This document shows positions 34,484 through 42,810 of a stretch of 64,000 bases of DNA, piece after piece. The notes beneath the pieces are model-generated. The model was not told where the DNA came from. It was given only the letters and a program-made list of their open reading frames with translations, and made no database searches. The stretch is from Halomonas sp. I5-271120 (GTDB taxonomy: Bacteria > Pseudomonadota > Gammaproteobacteria > Pseudomonadales > Halomonadaceae), in NCBI RefSeq assembly GCF_030553075.1, contig NZ_CP130701.1, positions 3,410,001 to 3,474,000 on the forward strand, given 5' to 3'. Each line of letters opens with the position of its first letter. The stretch's first letter is position 1. Made by a program: the position numbers and the translations under genes.

Positions 34484-35400
34484 CAACCACACACAAGGTG
34501 GCCTGGGTGGGCCTGGGCAAGCTCGGTCTGCCCATGGCGGCCCGTATCGCTGCCGCAGGACATGAGGTTCATGGCTTCGACCTCAGCACCGAACGCATGG
34601 CGCTGGCCGAGCAGGCCGGCATCACACCTCATCCTGACCTGGCCAGCGCCATCGACGGCTGTTCCCTGGTGCTGGTCTCGATTCCCGATGACCGGGCTTT
34701 GCTGGGGCTTTGCCTCGAGGCTGGGGATCTGATCGGCAAGATGGCTCCGGGGGCCACGCTGATCGAGACCAGTACCGTGAGTATCGAGGCCTCCGCTAAG
34801 GTGGCGCGCGCTGCAGAAGCCCGCGGTATCGCCTATCTGCGCAGCCCAGTGTCGGGCAATCCGGTGGCGGCCGAAGCCGGCACCCTGTCGGCCATGGTCT
34901 CCGGTCCCCGCGAGGCGCTGGATGAGGCCGTTGTGGTGATGCAGAGCTTCACCAAGGCCCAGTACTGGCTGGGTGAGGAGGAGCAGGGTCGCTATGCCAA
35001 GTTGGCGATCAATCTCATGATCGCGGTCAGCGCCGGGATGCTGGGTGAGTCCTTGACCCTGGCCCGCAAGGGCAATATCGGCTGGGACGATATGCTCGAG
35101 CTGGTCGCCGATAGCGCCGTGGGCTCGCCGATGGTGCAGTACAAGGTGCCGCCTCTGAGTCAGCGAGACTTCACCTCTACCTTTTCGGCCGCCCAGATGG
35201 CCAAGGATCTCGACCTGATTCTCGGCTGTGCTCATAGCGCCGGCGTGCCGGTGCCTCTCGCTGCCCAGATGCGCGAGGCTTATACCTCCTTGATCGGCAC
35301 GGGGTATGGCGAAGACGACTATATCGCCACGGTGCATCATACCGAGCGCCTCGCCGGACTGCCGGCCATCGAGCCCGCCGCTGACACAAGGAGAGGGTAA
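34480..35400 (+). CDS. Beta-hydroxyacid dehydrogenase (GarR/HIBADH family)
   Basis: A 306-residue NAD(P)-dependent oxidoreductase. The dinucleotide motif is WVGLGKLGLPMAARI, followed by the substrate-binding SPVSGNPVAAEAGTLSAMVSG, the catalytic Lys in KLAINLM and KDLDLILG near the C-terminus. Relatives act on tartronate semialdehyde, 3-hydroxyisobutyrate or 3-hydroxypropionate. It overlaps the amidohydrolase gene by four bases and is followed four bases later by the dioxygenase gene. A three-carbon semialdehyde product of the pathway is conceivable; the actual substrate is unknown. Confidence 0.82.
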   Translation: MTTTHKVAWVGLGKLGLPMAARIAAAGHEVHGFDLSTERMALAEQAGITPHPDLASAIDGCSLVLVSIPDDRALLGLCLEAGDLIGKMAPGATLIETSTVSIEASAKVARAAEARGIAYLRSPVSGNPVAAEAGTLSAMVSGPREALDEAVVVMQSFTKAQYWLGEEEQGRYAKLAINLMIAVSAGMLGESLTLARKGNIGWDDMLELVADSAVGSPMVQYKVPPLSQRDFTSTFSAAQMAKDLDLILGCAHSAGVPVPLAAQMREAYTSLIGTGYGEDDYIATVHHTERLAGLPAIEPAADTRRG

Positions 35401-35404
35401 TGCC

Positions 35405-36265
35405 ATGCGCAACCTGAACGCAGATAACATCACAGAGGCGGTGATCGAGGAGTTCTCCGGCTGTCAGGATGAGCGATTGAAGACGATCCTGAATAGCCTG
35501 GTAACGCACCTGCACGCCTTTCTGCGTGAGGTGGAGCCCACGGAGAAGGAGTGGACCCAGGCCATCGACTTCCTGACCCGGACCGGCCAGATGTGCGACG
35601 ACAAGCGCCAGGAGTTCATTCTGCTCTCCGATACCCTTGGAGTGACGATGCTGGTCGATGCCATCAACCACCAGACCTCGGACCCGATGGTCTCGGAAAG
35701 CACCGTGCTGGGGCCTTTCTATGTCGCTGACCCGCCCGAGGTCGCCCGAGGCGAATCCATCGACTGGAACGTCGCAGGCGAGCCCTTTTTCGTTGAGGGG
35801 CGGGTTCATGATGAGCGCGGCGAGCCACTGGCCAATGTTGTCATCGACGTTTGGCAGTCGGACAGCGAAGGCTTCTATGACGTCCAGAAAGAGCTCGAGA
35901 GTGCGTCACTGCGGGCCCGGTTTACCACCGACGATCAGGGGCAATATGCCTTCTGGACGGTAACGCCTTCTCCTTATCCCATCCCTACGGATGGCCCCGT
36001 CGGCAAGATGCTGGAGGTCACCGGTCGACATCCCTATCGGCCCGCCCATGTGCACTTCATGCTGATGGCAGAGGGGTTCGAGACCCTGGTCACTCAGGTG
36101 TTCGCCGAGAACGACCCCTACCTCAATTCTGATGCCGTTTTCGGCGTCAAGGATTCTCTGGTTACGGAGTATGAGCTGTTTCCGCCAGGCAAGGCACCGG
36201 ATGGACGCTCGATGGACGTTCCCTTCCGCCATCTGAAATATGATTTCGGCTTGAAGGCAAGCTGA
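35405..36265 (+). CDS. Hydroxyquinol 1,2-dioxygenase
   Basis: A 286-residue intradiol dioxygenase. The helical N-terminal domain (NLNADNITEAVIEEF, typical of hydroxyquinol enzymes) is followed by the catalytic core with Fe ligands Tyr in GPFYVADPP, Tyr in PSPYPIP and two His in RPAHVHFML. DPPEVARGESID and TDGPVGKML are features of the hydroxyquinol/chlorocatechol branch, not of CatA. It opens benzene-1,2,4-triol to maleylacetate. It is in one transcript with maleylacetate reductase. Chlorocatechol is a less likely alternative, because no chloromuconate cycloisomerase is nearby. Confidence 0.88.
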   Translation: MRNLNADNITEAVIEEFSGCQDERLKTILNSLVTHLHAFLREVEPTEKEWTQAIDFLTRTGQMCDDKRQEFILLSDTLGVTMLVDAINHQTSDPMVSESTVLGPFYVADPPEVARGESIDWNVAGEPFFVEGRVHDERGEPLANVVIDVWQSDSEGFYDVQKELESASLRARFTTDDQGQYAFWTVTPSPYPIPTDGPVGKMLEVTGRHPYRPAHVHFMLMAEGFETLVTQVFAENDPYLNSDAVFGVKDSLVTEYELFPPGKAPDGRSMDVPFRHLKYDFGLKAS

Positions 36266-36310
36266 GAGTGCGACACACAATAACCCACTGTTCTACCAGA
36301 GGTATGTCAT

Positions 36311-36901
36311 ATGACCGCCATTGACCAGAATGCTATCGAGACGCTGTTTACCGCTGCCCGGACACATAACGTCTGGCTGGATAAGGACGTGAGCGACGAT
36401 AAGCTTCGCGAGCTCTATGAAGTGATGCACTTCGGCCCGACCTCGATGAATTGCCAGCCTCTTCGGATACTGTTCCTGAGAAGCCAGGAAGCCAAGGAAA
36501 GGCTCAAGCCAGCACTGCTTCCCGGCAACCAGGATAAGACCATGAAGGCGCCAGTGGTGGCCTTGCTGGGCTACGACACGAAATTCTATGAGCATCTGCC
36601 GCGAATGTTTTCTCACAACAAGGATGCCAAGTCGCTGTTCGAGGGCAAGACCGACTTCATCAACACCACGGCCTTTCGCAACAGCTCCATCCAGGGCGGC
36701 TACTTTATCCTGGCCGCTCGCGCGTTGGGACTGAGTGCCGGGCCGATGTCCGGCTTCAACAATGCGGCCGTGGATGAAGAGTTCTTCCCCGATGGCCAGG
36801 TGAAGAGCAACTTCCTCTGCAATCTGGGATACGGCGATGCCTCGGCGCTCTTCCCGCGCCAGGATCGGTTTGAGTTCGATGAGGTCTGCCAGGTCCTCTG
36901 A
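36311..36901 (+). CDS. RutE/HadB-like nitroreductase-family flavoenzyme
   Basis: A 196-residue nitroreductase-fold FMN protein. The start (IETLFTAARTHNVWLDKDVSDD) and GPTSMNCQPLRILF match the RutE malonic-semialdehyde reductase group, and GLSAGPMSGFN is the second flavin/NADPH stretch. It is the last gene before a strong terminator. Possible jobs: reducing a semialdehyde, in keeping with the dehydrogenase gene upstream, or reducing hydroxybenzoquinone back to hydroxyquinol. Both are inferences. Confidence 0.8.
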   Translation: MTAIDQNAIETLFTAARTHNVWLDKDVSDDKLRELYEVMHFGPTSMNCQPLRILFLRSQEAKERLKPALLPGNQDKTMKAPVVALLGYDTKFYEHLPRMFSHNKDAKSLFEGKTDFINTTAFRNSSIQGGYFILAARALGLSAGPMSGFNNAAVDEEFFPDGQVKSNFLCNLGYGDASALFPRQDRFEFDEVCQVL

Positions 36902-36975
36902 CAGGGCGGACAGGCTGCCACCTCCGCCTGGGTGGACTTGAAGTGGCAGCCGAGCACAGCAAGTTCTTCCGATGT

Positions 36976-37002
36976 GGGCCGTGTTTGCACGGCCCTTTTT
37001 TC
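36976..37002 (+). terminator. Rho-independent terminator closing the hydroxyquinol operon
   Basis: GGGCCGTG (36976-36983), loop TTTG, CACGGCCC (36988-36995) and seven T. A perfect 8-bp stem about 75 bases after the RutE-like gene, which sets the 3' end of the operon begun at 27308. Confidence 0.9.
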
Positions 37003-37031
37003 ATTCCGTTCCGGAAAGCATGAGGCGTCAA

Positions 37032-37769
37032 ATGGTGTATGACTGGCAGTTCATTATCCTGATGATCGTGGCGGTGTTGATCACCGGCATCTCGAAGTCG
37101 GGATTCGCCGGAGGCGTCGGGGTGGTGGCCGTGCCCCTGATCTCGCTGAAGGCGAGTCCGGCCTATGCCGTGGCTGTCATGCTGCCGCTGTTGATCGTCA
37201 TGGATGCTTTCAGCCTGCGTGCCTGGTGGCGATATCGTGTCGGCTCGCTACTGTGGCTGATGTTCCCTCCGGCTGTGCTGGGCGTCGCGATCGGCTATCT
37301 GACGTACGGGCTCTTCGATGATGACCTGCTCAAGGTGCTGCTGGGGGTCTTCTCGATCCTGTTCGGCCTGTGGGGGGTGTTCAAGCCCTTCCGTGGTCGC
37401 GTGATGCCATCCTGGATAGGCGGGCTCTGTGGGGGGATCGCCGGTTTCACCAGCTTCATCGCCCATGCTGGTGGTCCGCCGCTGAACTTCTACCTGCTTC
37501 AGTCCAGGCTATCCAAGGAAGCGTTTCTGGGCACGGCCGTGGTCTTTCTGGCCGCTGCCAATCTCGTCAAGCTGGTGCCATACAGCTTGCTCGGTTTTCT
37601 CAACGTCGAGAATCTGACGCTGGCCCTGCTGATGATCCCCGTCGCCTGGCTCGGGGTACGACTGGGGCTTGTCATTCAGAAGCGTCTGAGTGGGGAGCTA
37701 TTCTTCCGGATCATTCTCACGCTGCTTATCCTGCTGGGCATTCGGCTGATCGTCGATGGTGCAGGATGA
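37032..37769 (+). CDS. TauE/SafE-family permease
   Basis: A 245-residue protein with about eight membrane segments and the duplicated TauE/SafE motif (TGISKSGFAGGVGVVAVPLI; GGIAGFTSFIAHAGGPPLNFYLL). Family members export or import sulfite, sulfoacetate or other organic anions. ATG 37032 has GAGG six bases upstream and starts right at the first helix. It lies after the terminator, 66 bases before the HTH-SBP gene, so these two may form a separate transcript. Its substrate is unknown; an organic acid from the neighbouring pathway is possible. Confidence 0.78.
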   Translation: MVYDWQFIILMIVAVLITGISKSGFAGGVGVVAVPLISLKASPAYAVAVMLPLLIVMDAFSLRAWWRYRVGSLLWLMFPPAVLGVAIGYLTYGLFDDDLLKVLLGVFSILFGLWGVFKPFRGRVMPSWIGGLCGGIAGFTSFIAHAGGPPLNFYLLQSRLSKEAFLGTAVVFLAAANLVKLVPYSLLGFLNVENLTLALLMIPVAWLGVRLGLVIQKRLSGELFFRIILTLLILLGIRLIVDGAG

Positions 37770-37835
37770 TGATTGCCGGCAGGGGAGGTGAGAGGTACTT
37801 TCGATACAGAGTCCATTGATATGCTTGAGGTGAGA

Positions 37836-39611
37836 ATGATCGATGAATCGGTCGCGGGGCATCCGGAGGGGCCCTACGACACACTGCCCCAGATACCCAT
37901 GTCGAAGCTCTCGAATACGGAGCTTGCGAGGTTCATCGACTTCATCGAACAGCTCGAGGAGGAAACCGAGCAGTCACTCTCCATCAACCATGGCTACCGG
38001 GAGATGCGCATGATGACCCATATCATGCGCAACCACCTGGTGGGGCGGCTCACGACGCCCACTTCTCTGGCCGATGCCTCTGGTCTGTCCTACGGCACTG
38101 CCAAACGAGGTATCGAGAGTATACTCAAGCGCGGCCTGATCGTGTCGCGTCCCCGGATGAAGTCGGGCAAGACGGTGTCACTCCATCCGTCTGCGGCACT
38201 GATCGACGAATGGGAAGCCTATGCGATTCGGATCAAATCCTTACTGGGAACAACCTTTGGTGTGGATGCTGGCTCTGGCCAGGACAGACGTATCTTGCTG
38301 GGAAAGGCCGACGAGACCTCCGCCGTCATACCGCCGCCCGCCGTTCTCTCTCAGCGCCTCGAGCTGAAAGGAGGGCTGCGTGTATTGGTTCATGCCGACC
38401 CGACGTTCATGGCCATGCACAACCTCAAGCGGCAACTGGAGGCGGTGTTTGGGGTGGATATCAAGAACAAGGCGAAGTCGATCGATGGTCTACGGTCGGA
38501 AATCCTTTCCAACGCGCGCCTGGCAAAGTCCCGGTACGATGTCATCGCCTGTGACCTCCCCTGGTTCGGTGAGTTGGCGTCTCAGGATATGCTGCTGCCC
38601 CTAGACCCCTTGCTGGCGCGGGATGGCCATGACCTGTCCGACTTCCACCCCATGGCCATTCAGAGTTCGCAGTATGCCGGCAAGCAGTACGGTATTCCGG
38701 TCCAGACGACGCCAGAGCTTCTGTGTTATCGAAAGGATATCTTCGAGCGAGAACATCTGGATCCCCCGACCACCACCGAAGAACTGATCAAGGTCGCCAG
38801 GCGCTTGCACGATCCCGGTAAGGGGCGCTACGGCATTGCCTGGAACGCTGCGCGGGGTACGCCGCTGGGCCATACGTTTGCCTTCCTGATGGCGAAATAT
38901 GGCCAGCCGATCATCAACCTTCGAAGCACCCGGGACGGTTATGACTTCCAGCACGTGTCCGGCGAAGAGTATCGGCCGATGTTCCAGTCGGATGAGGCCT
39001 TTCGCGCCTGTGAATACATGCTGGATATCCTGAAATATTCGCCACCGAACATCCTCAACATGACCTGGTACGAGCGTGCCAAGTCCTATGCGTCGGGCGA
39101 GTCCTGCATGGCCTACAATTACACGTTGCTTGCTCCCCTTTTCGAGCTCAATCAGGCGTCTCCTGCTTGGGGGAATACCGGATATCTTCCCCACCCGGTC
39201 GGTAACCATGGCGCTCCTATCACCCCGATCGGCGGCTATGCACTGGCCATTCCGTCCAACCTGTCCGAGGAGCGCGTGGAAGCGGCCTGGAGCGCCCTGA
39301 AAACGTTGACTTCTGCCGGCCTGTCGAAGCTCTACATCATGAACGGTAGCCTTGTCACACCGCGCTTCAGTGTCAGTCGCGACCCTGAGGTTTCATCATT
39401 GTCACCGCTCATCGATGTGGTAGATGGGATGGCACGAAAGGACATTCTCCAGGCCTGGCCGCGTCCCCCGGTGCCAGGAATAACCGATCTGATCGGCATT
39501 GCCGGGCATGAACTATTCGAAATGCTCGACGGGCGCCGCTCCATCAAGAAGGCCCTGTCCATGGCACAGGACAGGGCCGATCGATTGATGCGCGACAGGG
39601 GGTACTACTGA
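37836..39611 (+). CDS. Cytoplasmic HTH-solute-binding-protein fusion, likely regulator
   Basis: A 591-residue protein without a signal peptide. Residues about 30-145 form a helical segment and a winged helix (LADASGLSYGTAKRGIESIL, then KRGLIVSRP and a basic wing). From about residue 175 to the end it is a family-1 extracellular solute-binding protein fold: GGLRVLVHAD, YDVIACDLPWFGELASQ, LDPLLARDGHDLSDF, YGIPVQTTPELLCYRKDIF, GYALAIPSNLSEERVEAAW. ATG 37836 follows GAGGTGAGA; 37821 is an alternative. A binding-protein fold used as a ligand sensor on a DNA-binding domain is unusual for this fold class. I infer it controls the adjacent hydroxyquinol operon. Confidence 0.7.
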   Translation: MIDESVAGHPEGPYDTLPQIPMSKLSNTELARFIDFIEQLEEETEQSLSINHGYREMRMMTHIMRNHLVGRLTTPTSLADASGLSYGTAKRGIESILKRGLIVSRPRMKSGKTVSLHPSAALIDEWEAYAIRIKSLLGTTFGVDAGSGQDRRILLGKADETSAVIPPPAVLSQRLELKGGLRVLVHADPTFMAMHNLKRQLEAVFGVDIKNKAKSIDGLRSEILSNARLAKSRYDVIACDLPWFGELASQDMLLPLDPLLARDGHDLSDFHPMAIQSSQYAGKQYGIPVQTTPELLCYRKDIFEREHLDPPTTTEELIKVARRLHDPGKGRYGIAWNAARGTPLGHTFAFLMAKYGQPIINLRSTRDGYDFQHVSGEEYRPMFQSDEAFRACEYMLDILKYSPPNILNMTWYERAKSYASGESCMAYNYTLLAPLFELNQASPAWGNTGYLPHPVGNHGAPITPIGGYALAIPSNLSEERVEAAWSALKTLTSAGLSKLYIMNGSLVTPRFSVSRDPEVSSLSPLIDVVDGMARKDILQAWPRPPVPGITDLIGIAGHELFEMLDGRRSIKKALSMAQDRADRLMRDRGYY

Positions 39612-39636
39612 GCCACCCGCCGGGTTGCCGGTGGCA

Positions 39637-40440
39637 TCACTGCATGATCATGCCACCGTCGATCATCAGCAGTTGGCCGGTCATGTAGTCCGACTCCGGG
39701 CTAGCCAGGAAGGAAGCGGTGCCCACTACATCTTCCGGGTAGGAGTAGCGTTTCATCAGAATCATCTTCTCGGCAAGCTCGTCCATGGACTGGCCCTGCT
39801 TGTCGAACTTGCCGATGCTGACCAGATCCTTGTCCAGCTGCTCCCACAGTTCAGTACGCACGACCCCGGGGCCATAGCCATTCACGGTGATATTGTGATC
39901 CACCAGCGCTTTGGCGCCGCCGTTGATCATCGCCAGCACGGCATGCTTGCTGCAAGCATACGGCACCACATCGTCGAACGCTTGACGGGAGAGAATGGAG
40001 CCGACATTGATGATCTTGTAGGGGCCGTTCTCCTTGCCCTGCTCGATCATCTGCTTGCCGGCCTCCTGCATGCCGATCAGGCAACCCAGGGCATTGACGT
40101 CCATGATCTGATGCCAGTTTTCTTCTGTGATGTCCAAGAACATCAGCGGCTTGTTGATGCCGGCATTGTTGACCATGACGTTGAGGCTGCCAAAGGCATC
40201 GACGGTGGCCTTGACGGCGGCCTGCATCTGGTCACGCTCGGTCACGTTAAGCTTCACGGCGATGGCTTTGCCACCCTTCTCCTTGATGCGTGCCACGACC
40301 TCGTTGCATCCGTCGATGTTGAGGTCTGCCACGCACACATTGGCGCCCTGTTCAGCATAATGTTCAGCAACGGCGGCCCCCATGCCACGCGCAGCACCTG
40401 TGATCAGGCAATTTTTTCCTTCAAGTCGAGTCTTGTCCAT
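39637..40440 (-). CDS. SDR-family oxidoreductase
   Basis: A 267-residue classical short-chain dehydrogenase: GAARGMGAAVAEHY (nucleotide loop), VADLN (Asp favouring NAD), NNAGINKP, a catalytic Ser in GSILS, YACSKHA, and TGQLLMIDGG at the end. ATG 40440 has GAGGTG upstream; further residues to 40482 are not family-like. It is convergent with the HTH-SBP gene and has no operon partner. Substrate unknown; sugar alcohol or diol oxidation is typical of relatives. Confidence 0.82.
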   Translation of the reverse strand: MDKTRLEGKNCLITGAARGMGAAVAEHYAEQGANVCVADLNIDGCNEVVARIKEKGGKAIAVKLNVTERDQMQAAVKATVDAFGSLNVMVNNAGINKPLMFLDITEENWHQIMDVNALGCLIGMQEAGKQMIEQGKENGPYKIINVGSILSRQAFDDVVPYACSKHAVLAMINGGAKALVDHNITVNGYGPGVVRTELWEQLDKDLVSIGKFDKQGQSMDELAEKMILMKRYSYPEDVVGTASFLASPESDYMTGQLLMIDGGMIMQ

Positions 40441-40839
40441 GGTGTCACCTCGGAAGTCTTGTTGTGGGTCTCTCCATATCACCGGTGGCCCTTTTCTCGT
40501 GGCGCATGGAGCCTTTGTCTACAAGGAGTTCTGATAACGCGAGCTGTAGCGTGAGCGATACGTTTTGTTTCCTTGCTGACTCGTATTGTCAGCAGGCCAG
40601 CCTGGCAATGACAGCTGCCCCCACGGCCAATTTGACCAGATTGGATTTTTCTGAAGGCGACACGAGGTGTGCGGTCGATCTTGTGAACAGAAAGGTGCTG
40701 ACTTGCAGTGAGAAACGGCCAATGACGGCCAGTAAGCCGCCTTATCACCAAGCAAGCCGTGGTGGCGTCGCCTGGGTTAAATGGCTTACCGAGCAAAAGT
40801 CCTGCTAGATACTGATTGATGCGTTGATGGCAGCAAGCG
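40441..40839. other. Intergenic stretch between SDR and pcaR
   Basis: Both flanking genes are on the minus strand. The segment carries several short open frames of up to about 110 codons, but none has a ribosome-binding site, codon pattern or family resemblance that I trust. It includes the SDR promoter region. I see no transposase or RNA gene. Confidence 0.35.
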
Positions 40840-41619
40840 TCAACTGACGCTGGCGCTTATCTGTCGGGCCTTTTCCTGCAGCAGTGGCAGGTACTGGCGG
40901 ATCAGAGTGTCATAGTCGATGCGGGCTGCATTGGTACTGATGTTGATTGCGCCCAGCAGTCTGTCGTTGGCATCGAAGGCCGGCACGGCCACCGAGCGCA
41001 ACCCGGAGTCGAGTTCCTGGTCGGCGATCGCGTAACCCTGCTTGCGCACGTCGAGGATGCGGCGCTTGAGTTCGGCCTTATCGGTGATCGACTTGTCGGT
41101 GTGCGGTTCGAGAGCCACCTGCATCAGAAAGGCGTCAAGATCGGCATCCGGCAACTGGGCCAGTAGCACCCGTCCCATGGAGGTATGGGCCGCGGGCAGG
41201 CGCGTGCCCACCGAGAGCGTGATGGCCATGAGCCGGTGCCTTGACGAGGAGCGGGCCACATAGGTGACATCTTCGCCGTCCAGCACGCCCAGCGATGAGG
41301 ATTCGCCGCACTCGGTGGTGATGTCCTCGAGAATCTGCTGGATCACGCTGCGATAGTTGTTGGCGGAAAGAAACGCATAGCCGAGGTTCAGTACCTTGGG
41401 GGCTAGCTCGAAGTGGCGCTGCTGCTTGCGGACATAGCCCAATGCATGGAGCGTTAAAAGAAAGCGCCGGGCCCGAGCCCGGTTCATTCCCGTCTTGCTG
41501 GCCACCTCGCTCAGGGTCATGCGAGGGGTGGTGTCATCGAAGGCCAGGATCACCTCCATTCCGCTAGCCAGTGCCGTGACGAAGTCGCGGTCATCCGGAC
41601 TTATCATGTCTTCCTGCAT
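40840..41619 (-). CDS. pcaR: IclR-family regulator of 3-oxoadipate genes (PcaR/PcaU type)
   Basis: A 259-residue IclR-type regulator: N-terminal winged HTH (TLSEVASKTGMNRARARRFL), then the effector domain with SRHRLMAITLSVGTRLPAAH, SMGRVLLAQL and a C-terminal GAINISTNAAR. It matches the PcaR/PcaU/PobR subgroup, which senses 3-oxoadipate or protocatechuate. ATG 41619 has GAGGG eight bases upstream; 41607 is an alternative. It is divergent from pcaI with two TTCGC-type inverted sites between them, so it probably controls pcaIJFD and itself. Confidence 0.88.
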   Translation of the reverse strand: MQEDMISPDDRDFVTALASGMEVILAFDDTTPRMTLSEVASKTGMNRARARRFLLTLHALGYVRKQQRHFELAPKVLNLGYAFLSANNYRSVIQQILEDITTECGESSSLGVLDGEDVTYVARSSSRHRLMAITLSVGTRLPAAHTSMGRVLLAQLPDADLDAFLMQVALEPHTDKSITDKAELKRRILDVRKQGYAIADQELDSGLRSVAVPAFDANDRLLGAINISTNAARIDYDTLIRQYLPLLQEKARQISASVS

Positions 41620-41682
41620 TCAGTTTCCCTCTGCCTGATGGTGGTGTCTGCGGATACTGACCTTCGCTCGAATCTAGCACAT

Positions 41683-41701
41683 ATGTTCGCCTGGCGAACA
41701 T
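41683..41701. promoter_or_regulatory. Palindromic operator upstream of pcaR
   Basis: ATGTTCGCCTGGCGAACAT is a perfect dyad except for its central base, 64 bases before the pcaR start. Its half-site GTTCGC recurs next to the pca operon (41884-41917). PcaR of pseudomonads is known to bind GTTCG-type inverted sites, so this is a good candidate autoregulatory operator. Confidence 0.65.
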
Positions 41702-41883
41702 TTTTGGCCCCTTCCTTGTCAGGCCGTTCTTCCCGTCGAGCCTATACTTTGGTCGCGTTTCGACAGATCTGTTCAGAGTAAAAAACATTCTGCTGGCAGT
41801 GGGTTATCACACGCTATCCCGTCATAAGGGGGATGGGCGATGTCTCCCTGCGTTTGACGCTTGCCGGCGTTGGCGCTAGATTC

Positions 41884-41917
41884 GTTCGCAAAGCAAACAT
41901 ATGTACGTATAGCGAAC
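41884..41917. promoter_or_regulatory. Repeated PcaR-type half-sites before pcaI
   Basis: GTTCGC (41884-41889), AAA, GCAAAC (41893-41898) form a dyad with one mismatch. A further half-site GCGAAC lies at 41912-41917. Three half-sites in this arrangement recall PcaU/PcaR operators. They end 60 bases before the pcaI start, at or near the expected promoter. Confidence 0.6.
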
Positions 41918-41976
41918 TTTAGTTGACTGCTTCTTAGGAACGGTCTTCGAGTCCACCACCAGAGAGGTGCATCCCC

Positions 41977-42810
41977 ATGGCCGAGTTTCTCAGCCTGCAT
42001 GACGCGGTCGCGCAATACGTCGAGGACGGCGCTACCGTGGCCATGGAAGGCTTTACCCATCTGATTCCCTTTGCCGCGGGTCACGAGGTGATCCGTCAGA
42101 AGAAACGTGACCTGATCCTGATACGGATGACTCCTGACCTGATCTACGATCAGTTGATCGGCGCGGGGTGCGCGCGGAAGGTGATCTTCTCCTGGGGGGG
42201 CAATCCCGGCGTGGGTTCACTGCACCGCCTGCGTGATGCAGTGGAGAACGGCTGGCCTCACCGGATAGAGATCCTCGAGCACAGCCATGCGGCCATGGCC
42301 TGTGCCTTCGAGGCCGGCGCCGCTGGCCTGCCGCTGGCGGTGCTGCGCGGCTATGTGGGCAGCGAGCTGCCCAACGTCAACGATCAGATCAAGTTCATCG
42401 ACTGTCCGTTTACCGGCGAGCGCCTGGCGGCGGTGCCGGCGGTGCGTCCGGATGTCTCCATCGTCCACGCTCAGAAGGCCGACCGGAAGGGCAACGTGCT
42501 GGTGGAGGGCATCGTCGGTGTGCAGAAGGAGGCCGTGCTGGCAGCGAAGAAGAGCATCGTCACCGTCGAGGAGATCGTCGAGGACCTGACCGCTGAATCG
42601 GGCTACCACCCCAACACCTGCATCATCCCGGGCTGGGCCATCGATGCCATTGCCGTAGCCGAGAAGGGCGCGCTGCCTTCCTATGCCCACGGCTACTACC
42701 CGCGCCACAACCGCTTCTACAAGGAGTGGGACGCCATCGCCCGCGACCGCGACACCTTCACGAAGTGGCTCGACGAGAACGTCTTCAACGCAGCAGGGGT
42801 ATCCGCATGA
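41977..42810 (+). CDS. pcaI: 3-oxoadipate CoA-transferase, alpha subunit
   Basis: A 277-residue alpha subunit of the family I CoA-transferase that moves CoA from succinyl-CoA to 3-oxoadipate. The family N-terminus (LHDAVAQYVEDGATVAMEGFTH) is followed by GNPGVGSLHRLRDAVENGWP, CPFTGERLAAVPAVRPDV and HAQKADRKGN. It is first in pcaIJFD and overlaps pcaJ by four bases. The divergent pcaR and the half-sites ahead of it indicate control by 3-oxoadipate. Confidence 0.94.
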   Translation: MAEFLSLHDAVAQYVEDGATVAMEGFTHLIPFAAGHEVIRQKKRDLILIRMTPDLIYDQLIGAGCARKVIFSWGGNPGVGSLHRLRDAVENGWPHRIEILEHSHAAMACAFEAGAAGLPLAVLRGYVGSELPNVNDQIKFIDCPFTGERLAAVPAVRPDVSIVHAQKADRKGNVLVEGIVGVQKEAVLAAKKSIVTVEEIVEDLTAESGYHPNTCIIPGWAIDAIAVAEKGALPSYAHGYYPRHNRFYKEWDAIARDRDTFTKWLDENVFNAAGVSA

